A stretch of 64,000 nucleotides of DNA from Paenibacillus cellulositrophicus (GTDB lineage: Bacteria; Bacillota; Bacilli; Paenibacillales; Paenibacillaceae): the NCBI RefSeq assembly GCF_009363095.1, contig NZ_CP045295.1:1426001-1490000 (forward strand). The letters run 5' to 3'. The notes beneath the pieces are model-generated. The model was given only the letters and a program-made list of their open reading frames with translations, made no database searches and was not told the origin of the DNA. Shown here one piece after another: positions 19,945 to 27,270 of the stretch. Position 1 is the first letter of the stretch. Each line of letters opens with the position of its first letter. The position numbers were made by a program, and so were the translations under genes.

Positions 19945-19984
19945 TAACCCCAAATCCCCACTTTGCACCACTTTCCACCACTTA
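19945..19984 (-). promoter_or_regulatory. Probable MraZ operator: four 10-bp direct repeats
   Basis: On the minus strand the 10-mers TAAGTGGTGG, AAAGTGGTGC, AAAGTGGGGA and TTTGGGGTTA run in phase with exactly 10-bp period, directly downstream of the mraZ -10 hexamer. MraZ proteins are known to bind tandem TGGGN or AAAGTG-type boxes spaced at 10 bp. The first repeat overlaps the likely transcription start, which suggests repression, although MraZ activates in some species. Confidence 0.8.
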
Positions 19985-20013
19985 AGGATACTAGATTCGC
20001 CGGATAAAATCAA
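19985..20013 (-). promoter_or_regulatory. SigA-type promoter of the mraZ/dcw cluster
   Basis: Minus-strand -35 TTGATT (20013-20008) and -10 TATCCT (19990-19985) with a 17-bp spacer. It lies between an upstream DnaA-box pair and the downstream MraZ repeats, 57 bp before the mraZ GTG. Confidence 0.7.
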
Positions 20014-20022
20014 AATCCTGCC

Positions 20023-20048
20023 TTATCCACATGTTTTTTTGTGGATAA
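20023..20048. promoter_or_regulatory. Inverted pair of perfect DnaA boxes upstream of the mraZ promoter
   Basis: TTATCCACA at 20023-20031 and TGTGGATAA at 20040-20048 both match the DnaA box consensus TTATNCACA exactly and face each other across 8 bp. The nearer box is 9 bp from the -35 hexamer. In Bacillus subtilis, transcription of the yllB(mraZ)-ftsL-pbpB operon is reported to respond to DnaA, so a direct regulatory role is plausible. Confidence 0.8.
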
Positions 20049-20079
20049 TTCCAGTCCCGCCCTGCGCGGTAAAACAGCA

Positions 20080-20115
20080 AAAACCCCCTGATTCGCGAAG
20101 AATCAAGGGGGTTTT
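20080..20115 (-). terminator. Intrinsic terminator after ahcY
   Basis: AAAACCCCCTGATT and AATCAAGGGGGTTTT form a 14-bp stem with a 7-nt loop, 29 nt past the ahcY stop. Each strand has only four A/T at the stem edge as tail, so it may act in both directions and insulate the mraZ promoter from bshC-ahcY transcription. Confidence 0.85.
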
Positions 20116-20129
20116 CCACATGTGGATAA
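20112..20129. promoter_or_regulatory. Second DnaA-box pair, back to back
   Basis: TTTTCCACA (one mismatch to TTATCCACA) abuts a perfect TGTGGATAA, forming an 18-bp near-palindrome. It lies between the ahcY stop and terminator, 80 bp from the first pair, giving four boxes within about 110 bp. Confidence 0.65.
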
Positions 20130-20143
20130 CCACAATTTACCGA

Positions 20144-21415
20144 TTATTCGTGGGTGGACCAGCTGTCCAAATACCGGATCTGCTCCTGGCTCAGCCGGTC
20201 GATCTGAATCCCCAGGCTTGCCAATTTATGGCGTGCGACCTGCTCGTCGATTTCGAGCGGCACGTTCAGCACCTGAGCACCCAGGTTTTGATAGTTGTCA
20301 TTCACGTATTTCAGAGACATCGCCTGGAGGGCGAATGTCATATCCATAATTTCCGCCGGATGCCCGTCTCCCGCCCCAAGATTGACAAGCCGGCCTTCGG
20401 CCAGAAGGTAGATTTTGCGGCCGTCCGTCAGCTTGTATTCTTCGATGTTACGACGCACGGTGCGTACCGACTCGGCTCGTGCCGCCAGTTCCGGTTTGTT
20501 GACTTCGACATCGAAGTGGCCGGCGTTCGACAGGATCGCCCCGTCCTTCATCACGTCGTAATGCTCACCGGTGATGACGTCCCGGTTGCCCGTCACGGTC
20601 ACGAAGAAGTCGCCGTGCTTTGCTGCTTCCAGCATCGGCATTACTTCAAAGCCGTCCATATGAGCTTCCACCGCACGGATTGCATTGACTTCCGTCACGA
20701 TGACTTTGGCGCCGAGTCCCTTCGCCCGCATCGCTACGCCTTTGCCGCACCATCCGTAGCCTACAACGACAACGGTTTTGCCAGCTACGACGAGGTTTGT
20801 CGTACGGTTAATCGCATCGAACACCGATTGTCCCGTACCGTAGCGGTTATCGAATAAATACTTGCAGTAAGCGTCATTAACGGCCACCATCGGGAACTTC
20901 AGCAGCCCGTCTTTTTCCAAAGCCTTCAAGCGAATAATACCGGTCGTCGTCTCTTCCGCTCCCCCGCGGATCGTCTCCAGCAGGTCCGGCCGCTCCGAGT
21001 GAAGGATCGTCACCAGGTCTCCACCGTCATCGATAATGAGGTCGGGTTTGGTCTCCAGCGCCCGGATCAGAAATTCCTTGTACTCCACCGGATCCGGATT
21101 GTATTTGGCCAGCACGGTCACACCGTCTTCCGCAAGCGCCGCACAGACATCATCCTGTGTGGACAACGGGTTGCTGCCTGTGATCGTTACTTCCGCACCG
21201 CCGGCCTTTACCACTTTAGCCAGGTATGCCGTCTTGGCCTCCAAATGCAGCGAAATGGTGACCTTCAGCCCCTTAAACGGCTGCTCCGCTTCAAACTGCT
21301 TGCGGATTTCGTTTAACACCGGCATATGGGCCTCCACCCAATCGATTTTCAAATGGCCTTCCGGTGCCAGCGCCATATCCTTGACGACGCTGTTCTGCAG
21401 TGAAGATGAACTCAT
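20144..21415 (-). CDS. ahcY: Adenosylhomocysteinase, short (archaeal/Thermotoga-like) form
   Basis: NAD-dependent hydrolase that splits S-adenosylhomocysteine into adenosine and homocysteine, relieving inhibition of methyltransferases. The 423-residue product has [19 protein letters not shown], and the NAD-binding glycine loop [15 protein letters not shown] at about 221-235. It lacks the insert of about 40 residues and the C-terminal KPDHYRY tail seen in eukaryotic and most proteobacterial enzymes, ending instead in SWSTHE, so it fits the short clade. The ATG follows GGGAGG by 8 nt. It starts 27 bp after bshC and probably shares its transcript. Bacillus subtilis uses the Pfs/LuxS route instead. 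Confidence 0.93.
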   Translation of the reverse strand: MSSSSLQNSVVKDMALAPEGHLKIDWVEAHMPVLNEIRKQFEAEQPFKGLKVTISLHLEAKTAYLAKVVKAGGAEVTITGSNPLSTQDDVCAALAEDGVTVLAKYNPDPVEYKEFLIRALETKPDLIIDDGGDLVTILHSERPDLLETIRGGAEETTTGIIRLKALEKDGLLKFPMVAVNDAYCKYLFDNRYGTGQSVFDAINRTTNLVVAGKTVVVVGYGWCGKGVAMRAKGLGAKVIVTEVNAIRAVEAHMDGFEVMPMLEAAKHGDFFVTVTGNRDVITGEHYDVMKDGAILSNAGHFDVEVNKPELAARAESVRTVRRNIEEYKLTDGRKIYLLAEGRLVNLGAGDGHPAEIMDMTFALQAMSLKYVNDNYQNLGAQVLNVPLEIDEQVARHKLASLGIQIDRLSQEQIRYLDSWSTHE

Positions 21416-21442
21416 CTCATTGCCTCCCTATCCTCTTTTTGA

Positions 21443-23074
21443 TTAACACTCGATAATGCGGTGCTCCGCCGTAAAATGATCCGAGGTGCGGATCAAATCA
21501 TGAATCCACGCGAGGCCGTAGCGGTTTAAATAGTAGAAAATATTAAACACCCGTTCCTGCGGTTTGCCCAGCGGAAACAGGGAAACGCCGATCCGGTCCC
21601 ACTGCCGCAGCTCGGCTTCATGCTTCTTCTCCACCGCTTCGCGTGTTTTGCGTTCCAGATAAGATATTTGCTCCAAAATTTTGCCCTTGTTTTTCTCGCT
21701 GAGCGGGATCAAACCGGTCTGAATTGTGCCCAGCTCGCGGATCAGCGGTTCGTACAGCTGTTCAAAAGCCCGGCGCGTCTCAGCGAATTTCGGTTCGATA
21801 TGGAATTCCTCCTGGCTCGAAAGCCACTGCTGGCGGGCTTCTGCAAACCGGTGCTGAACATCCTGGAAGGTCACGCCGAACTTATCCATGTATTTCTGCA
21901 GGGCGCCTTCGATCAAGGTAAAGGACATCCGTGGCAGCAGGATCGGCATCCGGAGCCCAAGGATTTCGAAAGCCTGCTTCGTAATGGCCCAATAGGAAAT
22001 TTCCCCTTGCCCAAGCACGGTACAAAGTACCGGGAACAGCGATTCCTGCATCATCGGGCGCGTCAGCACATTGTTGCTGAACCGCTCGGGATGAGTCCGA
22101 AGCTGCTCCAGCAGCTCACTCTGGCTTAAGCTGACGATCCCTTTTCGATCAGTGAACTTGCCATCCTGTTTATACAGCAGCAGACGGTTTCCTTCATATA
22201 TATAGAACAAATTGGCCCCGCCGGCCGCAACTTCCGCCTGAAGCGAGTAGCCTTTGCCGGTAATACACGTAGCCGCCTGCTGATAAGCCTGTTCCAGCCC
22301 GTCGTTGCGCTCGATCATTTTTTCAAACACCGGAACTTCCAGCTTGCGCAGTTCAGGATCCGCCGAATCGAGCAAAATCAAGCCGTACTCGCCAAACAAC
22401 CGGCCCAGCAGCTTGGCGAAAGCGTCGCTGAGATTATCCGACTGCTCCGACGCCTCATGGATCCATCTCAAAATCTCCGGCTTGTTTTCACTGTCCGGAA
22501 GCCACCTGCCCAGCTGGTCGAAGGACTGCTTCCATTCGTTTGGACCGATCGGAATCGCACTCACCGACGAGCGGGGTCCCGGCTTCGCTTCCATCTTGAT
22601 TTTGGCGACCTTCAGCTCCGGTGTCATGACGTACGTATGGTTCACTTCATCGAAGTCATGATCCTCACCCGCGATCCAGAAGACGGGCACCACCGGCCGG
22701 TTGAATTTCTTGGCCGCTTCTTGCGCCGACTGGATAATGGTCATGGCTTTATAGATCACCAGCAGCGAACCGGTAAACAGTCCGCTCTGCTGTCCCCCCA
22801 CCACGGCCAGCGTTCCTTCCTTCGCCAGCAAATCCAGTGCATTATGTACCGCCTGATGGTTATTGTGCTGGCTGTTATACCGCCGTAAAACTTCTGCCAA
22901 TTCGCCCCGGTTAACCCGTACGGACTCCGATTGGTCAAGCCATTCCACACGTTTCAGCCAGCTTGCTTCATCGCGAAAATCTTCACCGTATAAAGGCTGT
23001 ACTTCGCTAAAACGGTTTATATAATCATCTGCAAGAGCCGAACCGCTCTTGAGTGAGTCGGAAACCACATTCAT
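21443..23074 (-). CDS. bshC: Bacillithiol biosynthesis cysteine-adding enzyme BshC
   Basis: Last step of bacillithiol synthesis: joins cysteine to glucosaminyl-malate in the cytoplasm. The 543-residue length and motifs VVGGQQSGLFTGSLLVIYKAMT, VPVFWIAGEDHDFDEVNH and PVLCTVLGQGEISYWA match the BshC family, whose core resembles a nucleotidylyltransferase Rossmann domain. Start ATG at 23074 (MNVVSDSLK) has AGGAGG 7 nt upstream; 10 more upstream codons are open. In Bacillus the orthologue yllA likewise sits just before mraZ. Here ahcY is inserted between the two. Confidence 0.95.
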   Translation of the reverse strand: MNVVSDSLKSGSALADDYINRFSEVQPLYGEDFRDEASWLKRVEWLDQSESVRVNRGELAEVLRRYNSQHNNHQAVHNALDLLAKEGTLAVVGGQQSGLFTGSLLVIYKAMTIIQSAQEAAKKFNRPVVPVFWIAGEDHDFDEVNHTYVMTPELKVAKIKMEAKPGPRSSVSAIPIGPNEWKQSFDQLGRWLPDSENKPEILRWIHEASEQSDNLSDAFAKLLGRLFGEYGLILLDSADPELRKLEVPVFEKMIERNDGLEQAYQQAATCITGKGYSLQAEVAAGGANLFYIYEGNRLLLYKQDGKFTDRKGIVSLSQSELLEQLRTHPERFSNNVLTRPMMQESLFPVLCTVLGQGEISYWAITKQAFEILGLRMPILLPRMSFTLIEGALQKYMDKFGVTFQDVQHRFAEARQQWLSSQEEFHIEPKFAETRRAFEQLYEPLIRELGTIQTGLIPLSEKNKGKILEQISYLERKTREAVEKKHEAELRQWDRIGVSLFPLGKPQERVFNIFYYLNRYGLAWIHDLIRTSDHFTAEHRIIEC

Positions 23075-23119
23075 GGGTATGCCTCCTATTCTGTGCCCAA
23101 TCACTTCCGTGCTTACTTT

Positions 23120-23147
23120 ATACTACCGCAATCTTTCTTGATTGTAA
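23120..23147 (-). promoter_or_regulatory. Candidate promoter of bshC-ahcY
   Basis: Minus-strand TTACAA (23147-23142) and TAGTAT (23125-23120) with a 16-bp spacer. The spacer includes the small inverted repeat CAATC/GATTG. It lies 46 bp before the bshC start and after the opp terminator, so bshC needs a promoter here. Confidence 0.5.
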
Positions 23148-23173
23148 CCAATGTTGTTGTATCCGTCAAAGCA

Positions 23174-23203
23174 AACAAAAAACCGCCGGGATCACCCGGC
23201 GGT
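23174..23203 (-). terminator. Intrinsic terminator of the opp operon after oppF
   Basis: ACCGCCGGG and CCCGGCGGT form a stem with a 4-nt loop, followed on the minus strand by a run of six T and TGTTT. It is 15 nt past the oppF stop. Confidence 0.95.
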
Positions 23204-23217
23204 AAAGCTGTCATAGC

Positions 23218-24147
23218 TTAGGCATATGGAGCAGCGACCCAATGGCCTTTGGAAACTTCCACAAGTCTCGTGTCTTCCTGATCCGCTGCATCTCCGCCTT
23301 TGGCGGAGTGAATCGGACCCGACTTTTCGTCGTTCATCAAGATCCGCTTCTTGTTCTCCTCCACTTCGGGATCCGGGATCGGAATCGCCGAGAGGAGCGT
23401 TTTTGTATACGGGTGAATCGGATTGGCGTACAGTTCTTCACTGTCGGCCAGCTCTACCATTTTGCCCAGGTACATCACCGCTACGCGGTCACTAATATGC
23501 TTGACCATCGACAGGTCATGGGCAATGAACAGATAGGTCAGCCCAAGCCGGTCCTGCAAATCCTTCAGCAGGTTGACGACCTGTGCCTGAATGGACACGT
23601 CCAGCGCCGAGATCGGCTCGTCGCAAATAATGAACTTCGGATTGACGGCAAGCGCACGGGCAATCCCGATCCGCTGCCGCTGACCACCGGAGAACTCATG
23701 TGGATAACGGGTGGCATGGTCCGGATTCAGACCGACCATATCCAGCAATTCCTCCACGCGCTTCTTCCGCTCTTTGCGGCTGCCGGCCAGATTGTGGATA
23801 TCCAGCGCTTCACCGATAATGTCCGATACGGTAAACCGCGGGTTCAAGGAAGCGTATGGATCCTGGAAAATCATCTGCATATCGCGGCGCATCGCTTTCA
23901 TCTTGGAAGGCGACAGCTTGTAAATATCCGTGCCGTTAAACTTGACGCTGCCAGCAGTCGGCTCGTACAGGCGGAGAATCGTACGGCCCGCGGTCGACTT
24001 GCCGCAGCCCGATTCGCCCACCATGCCGAGCGTTTCGCCTTCGCGGATGAAAAAGTTAATGTTGTCCACGGCTTTGACGATCTTGCCGCCGCCGACGTTA
24101 AAGTATTTCTTGAGGCCTTCGACTTCGATCAAATGGTTCTCTTTCAT
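23218..24147 (-). CDS. oppF: Oligopeptide ABC transporter ATP-binding protein OppF
   Basis: Cytoplasmic ATPase that pairs with OppD to power peptide import. The 309-residue product has Walker A GESGCGKST, Q-loop MIFQDPYASLNP, signature SGGQRQRIGIA and Walker B FIICDEPISALD, plus the C-terminal oligopeptide-transporter extension (HPYTKTLLSAIP). Start ATG at 24147 (MKENHLIEVEGL) has AAGGAGG upstream and overlaps the oppD stop as ATGA, so the two ATPases are translationally coupled. Dipeptide (Dpp) specificity cannot be excluded from sequence. Confidence 0.93.
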   Translation of the reverse strand: MKENHLIEVEGLKKYFNVGGGKIVKAVDNINFFIREGETLGMVGESGCGKSTAGRTILRLYEPTAGSVKFNGTDIYKLSPSKMKAMRRDMQMIFQDPYASLNPRFTVSDIIGEALDIHNLAGSRKERKKRVEELLDMVGLNPDHATRYPHEFSGGQRQRIGIARALAVNPKFIICDEPISALDVSIQAQVVNLLKDLQDRLGLTYLFIAHDLSMVKHISDRVAVMYLGKMVELADSEELYANPIHPYTKTLLSAIPIPDPEVEENKKRILMNDEKSGPIHSAKGGDAADQEDTRLVEVSKGHWVAAPYA

Positions 24148-25139
24148 GACGATTGAACCTCCTTGGCCATCGGATGAAGATTCCAGCAGCGCGCCATTTG
24201 GGTGTCGCTGAATACCGTCGCTCCCGGATTGATCCGTTCGCATACTTTCATCGCTTCATCGCAGCGAGCGCAGAACGCGCAGCCGACCGGCGGTTTGATC
24301 AGGTCCGGCGGCGTACCGATAATCGGAATCAGCGGCTCGCCCTTCTTCTGGTCAAGACGCGGCATCGAACGCAGCAGGCCTTTTGTGTACGGGTGCTGCG
24401 GGTTTTTGAAAATCTCCCACTTCGTCCCCGTCTCTACCACTTCACCAGCGTACATGACGATAACGCGGTCACACATGCCGGCAACGACGCCGAGGTCATG
24501 CGTAATCAGGATAATAGAAGTTCCGAGCTTCTGCTGCATTTCCTTCATAACGTCCATGATTTGCGCCTGGATCGTCACGTCCAGCGCTGTCGTCGGTTCG
24601 TCGGCGATCAGGAGCGCCGGGCGGCACGCCAAGGCGATTGCAATCATGACGCGCTGACGCATCCCACCGGAGAATTCGTGCGGGTACTGGTTGAAGCGTT
24701 CTTCCGGGTTCTTGATACCGACAAGTCTCAGCATTTCCAGACCGCGCTCTTTCGCTTCCGCGGAAGACAGCTTTTGGTGCTTGATCAGAACCTCGGTAAT
24801 TTGCTTGCCGACCTTAATCGTCGGATTCAGGGAAGTCATCGGATCCTGGAAAATCATGCCGATGTCTTTCCCGCGGATCGCTTCCATTTCTTTATTGGTT
24901 TTCTTCAGAATATCTTCACCCTGGAAAATAATCTGACCACTCTTGATGTCAGAAGGAGGAGACGGGATCAAGCGCATGATCGTCTGCGCGGTCACACTCT
25001 TACCACTTCCGGACTCACCGACGATCGCCACCGTTTCTCCTCTGCCTATTTCAAAATTCATGCCGCGGACGGCTTTGACTTCGCCGCCTTTGACGTGAAA
25101 GGATACATGCAGGTCTTTTACTTGTAAAATCGGCTCCAT
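24144..25139 (-). CDS. oppD: Oligopeptide ABC transporter ATP-binding protein OppD
   Basis: Second ATPase subunit of the importer. The 331-residue product has Walker A GESGSGKS, Q-loop MIFQDPMTSLNP, signature SGGMRQRVMIA and Walker B LLIADEPTTALD. Its C-terminal extension contains CAFCARCDEAMKVCE, four cysteines spaced like the Fe-S-type motif seen in OppD/DppD proteins. AGGAGG lies 7 nt before the ATG, 14 bp after oppC. Confidence 0.94.
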   Translation of the reverse strand: MEPILQVKDLHVSFHVKGGEVKAVRGMNFEIGRGETVAIVGESGSGKSVTAQTIMRLIPSPPSDIKSGQIIFQGEDILKKTNKEMEAIRGKDIGMIFQDPMTSLNPTIKVGKQITEVLIKHQKLSSAEAKERGLEMLRLVGIKNPEERFNQYPHEFSGGMRQRVMIAIALACRPALLIADEPTTALDVTIQAQIMDVMKEMQQKLGTSIILITHDLGVVAGMCDRVIVMYAGEVVETGTKWEIFKNPQHPYTKGLLRSMPRLDQKKGEPLIPIIGTPPDLIKPPVGCAFCARCDEAMKVCERINPGATVFSDTQMARCWNLHPMAKEVQSS

Positions 25140-25153
25140 GATCTCACCTCCTG

Positions 25154-26101
25154 TTATTTCAATTTCGGATCGAGCGCATCGCGGAGGCCATCACCGAAAA
25201 TGTTAAATGCGAGCATTGTCAAACTGATCAGAATGGCCGGGAACAGCATCCGCCAAGGATAGTACATCCAGCCGGTCAATGCGTCGTTGACCATCGAACC
25301 GAGCGAAGCGATCGGTGCCCGGACACCCAGACCGAGGAAGCTAAGGAAGGCTTCCGAGAAAATCGCGTTCGGTACCGACAGCGTCAAGGTGACGATGATC
25401 GGACCAACCGCATTCGGCAGCAGGTGGCGGAACAACAGCCGGCCGGAGCCTGCTCCCATGGAACGGGAAGCCAGAACGTATTCCCTGTTCTTCAGCTGCA
25501 TGATTTCACCGCGGACGATCCACGACATGTTAATCCAGCCGGTAATCGTCAGCGCCAGAATAATCGTTCCGATACTCGGCTCAAAGACGACGAGCAGCAG
25601 AATCGTAACCAGCATATAAGGAATGGAATACAAAATTTCGGAAAACTTGTTCATGATGGCGTCGACTCGTCCACCAAAATACCCCATGATGCCGCCGTAA
25701 ATGACACCGATCAAGAGGTCAATGAGTGCCGCAGCCAGGCCGACGACCAAGGAAATACGGGCGCCCATCCACGTCCGGACGAACATATCGCGGCCCAAGT
25801 CGTCGGTGCCGAACCAGTGCTCCTTTGAAGGAGGCTGATTCGTGGCCAGCAAATCGTTGGTCGCCGAATCGAATTTCGAAATGATCGGCCCGATAATCGC
25901 AGCCAAAATGATCAAGATGAGAACGACCAAGCTTGCCATGGCGAGTTTATTTTTACGAAGACGCTGCCACGCGTCTCTCCACGCCGAAATACTTTCCCGC
26001 TGAATAATTTCAGCCTCTTTCTCATCGGTACCGATTTTCCGGAAGTCTTCGGGCGTCAGCTCTACGTTGTTATTCATCAAGGTTGGATCCTGTACAGCCA
26101 T
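25154..26101 (-). CDS. oppC: Oligopeptide ABC transporter permease OppC
   Basis: Membrane permease subunit (315 residues, about six spans). It has the N-terminal cytoplasmic region with a WRDAWQRLRKNKLAMAS entry into the first span, the GTDDLGRDMFVR periplasmic motif typical of OppC/DppC, and the EAA-type coupling loop around EAFLSFLGLGVRAPIASLGSM. It begins 2 bp after oppB with AAGGAGGG upstream. Confidence 0.94.
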   Translation of the reverse strand: MAVQDPTLMNNNVELTPEDFRKIGTDEKEAEIIQRESISAWRDAWQRLRKNKLAMASLVVLILIILAAIIGPIISKFDSATNDLLATNQPPSKEHWFGTDDLGRDMFVRTWMGARISLVVGLAAALIDLLIGVIYGGIMGYFGGRVDAIMNKFSEILYSIPYMLVTILLLVVFEPSIGTIILALTITGWINMSWIVRGEIMQLKNREYVLASRSMGAGSGRLLFRHLLPNAVGPIIVTLTLSVPNAIFSEAFLSFLGLGVRAPIASLGSMVNDALTGWMYYPWRMLFPAILISLTMLAFNIFGDGLRDALDPKLK

Positions 26102-26103
26102 CG

Positions 26104-27036
26104 TTAGCCCTCCTTCCCGCCGGTTAATTTAATGCGCGGATCAACCAGCACGTATACGATATCGGTGATGAAACGGGCCAGCATCAGCAGTACGCCGTAG
26201 AAAATCGTCACACCCATAATCATCGTGTAATCCCGGTTGGTAATACATTCGACGAACACTTTACCGATCCCGCCGATGCCGAAGATCTGCTCGATAACGA
26301 CGGAACCCGTAATGACGTTGGCGGTCATCGGGCCGATATAAGTGACCACCGGCAAAATGCCGTTACGGATCACGTGCTTGAACATAATCGTCATCCAGTT
26401 GAGGCCTTTGGCCTTGGCTGTCTTGATGTAATCCGCATGCAGCACTTCGAGCATGCTCGAGCGCGTCAAGCGGGCGATAAAGGCAATCGGCTGCGCCGAC
26501 AACGCGGCGACCGGCAGAACGTAGTCAAGCGGGCCGTCAAAGCCCATGACGTTGAACCAGCCCAGCTTCTGCGCAAACAGATACTGGATCAGCGATGCCA
26601 GTACGAAGCTCGGAACGGCGATGCCCAGCACCGCCAGCACCATGGCGATATTATCTATAAGCTTTCGGTGGTACAGCGCGGCGAGCATGCCGAGGAGCAC
26701 ACCGACAATTACGGAAATAACGATGGCGAAGATACCCAGTTTCAGGGATGCAGAGAAGGTCTGCAGAATAATGCCCCCTACCTCCTGGTTCTGATGCTTC
26801 ATGGAAATCCCCAGGTCACCCGTTGCAATATCCCCCAAGTATTTGAAGTATTGCTGATATACCGGCTTGTCCAATCCATACTGCTCCATCAGCCGGGCTT
26901 GGATTTCAGGCGGTACATTTTTCTCGGACATAAAAGGGTTACCAGGAATGGCCTTCATCAGAAAAAATGTAGCCGATATCAAAATAAAGAGCGATACCAG
27001 CATATAGAAAAACTTGCTCAGTACGTAACGTACCAT
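26104..27036 (-). CDS. oppB: Oligopeptide ABC transporter permease OppB
   Basis: First permease subunit (310 residues, six predicted spans), starting MVRYVLSKFFYMLVSLF like other OppB proteins. The coupling loop is near RSSMLEVLHADYIKTAKAKG. The frame is open for 15 more codons, but GGGGAGGG lies 11 nt before the ATG at 27036. It follows an intrinsic terminator located between oppA and oppB, so its expression depends on readthrough or a weak internal promoter. Confidence 0.94.
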   Translation of the reverse strand: MVRYVLSKFFYMLVSLFILISATFFLMKAIPGNPFMSEKNVPPEIQARLMEQYGLDKPVYQQYFKYLGDIATGDLGISMKHQNQEVGGIILQTFSASLKLGIFAIVISVIVGVLLGMLAALYHRKLIDNIAMVLAVLGIAVPSFVLASLIQYLFAQKLGWFNVMGFDGPLDYVLPVAALSAQPIAFIARLTRSSMLEVLHADYIKTAKAKGLNWMTIMFKHVIRNGILPVVTYIGPMTANVITGSVVIEQIFGIGGIGKVFVECITNRDYTMIMGVTIFYGVLLMLARFITDIVYVLVDPRIKLTGGKEG

Positions 27037-27181
27037 GTCCGATTTACCCTCCCCGCTAAACTTCATATAACATGGCACCAACCATCGCAGGCCATATTTT
27101 AATTTTAAAGAATGCCGAATCTATTTGTCCATGCTATATATTTCAAATTGAAGAAATCCTTGGTAAAGATATATACTAAGC

Positions 27182-27224
27182 AAAAAAAACGGGATATATA
27201 TGGAAGCTCCACATATATATCCCG
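27182..27224 (-). terminator. Terminator between oppA and oppB
   Basis: On the minus strand, CGGGATATATATG and CATATATATCCCG form a 13-bp stem with a 9-nt loop, followed by eight T. It sits 46 nt past the oppA stop and about 146 nt before the oppB start. It probably lets oppA be made in excess over the permease and ATPase genes. Confidence 0.93.
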
Positions 27225-27270
27225 AACAGTATTTATCAAGCTAAGCTGCTTTTGTTAGACCATTCGAAAT

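Noticed and set aside
21416..21442. Possible SAH riboswitch before ahcY
   Set aside because: Only 27 nt separate bshC and ahcY; there is no room, and the upstream region of bshC shows no such motif.
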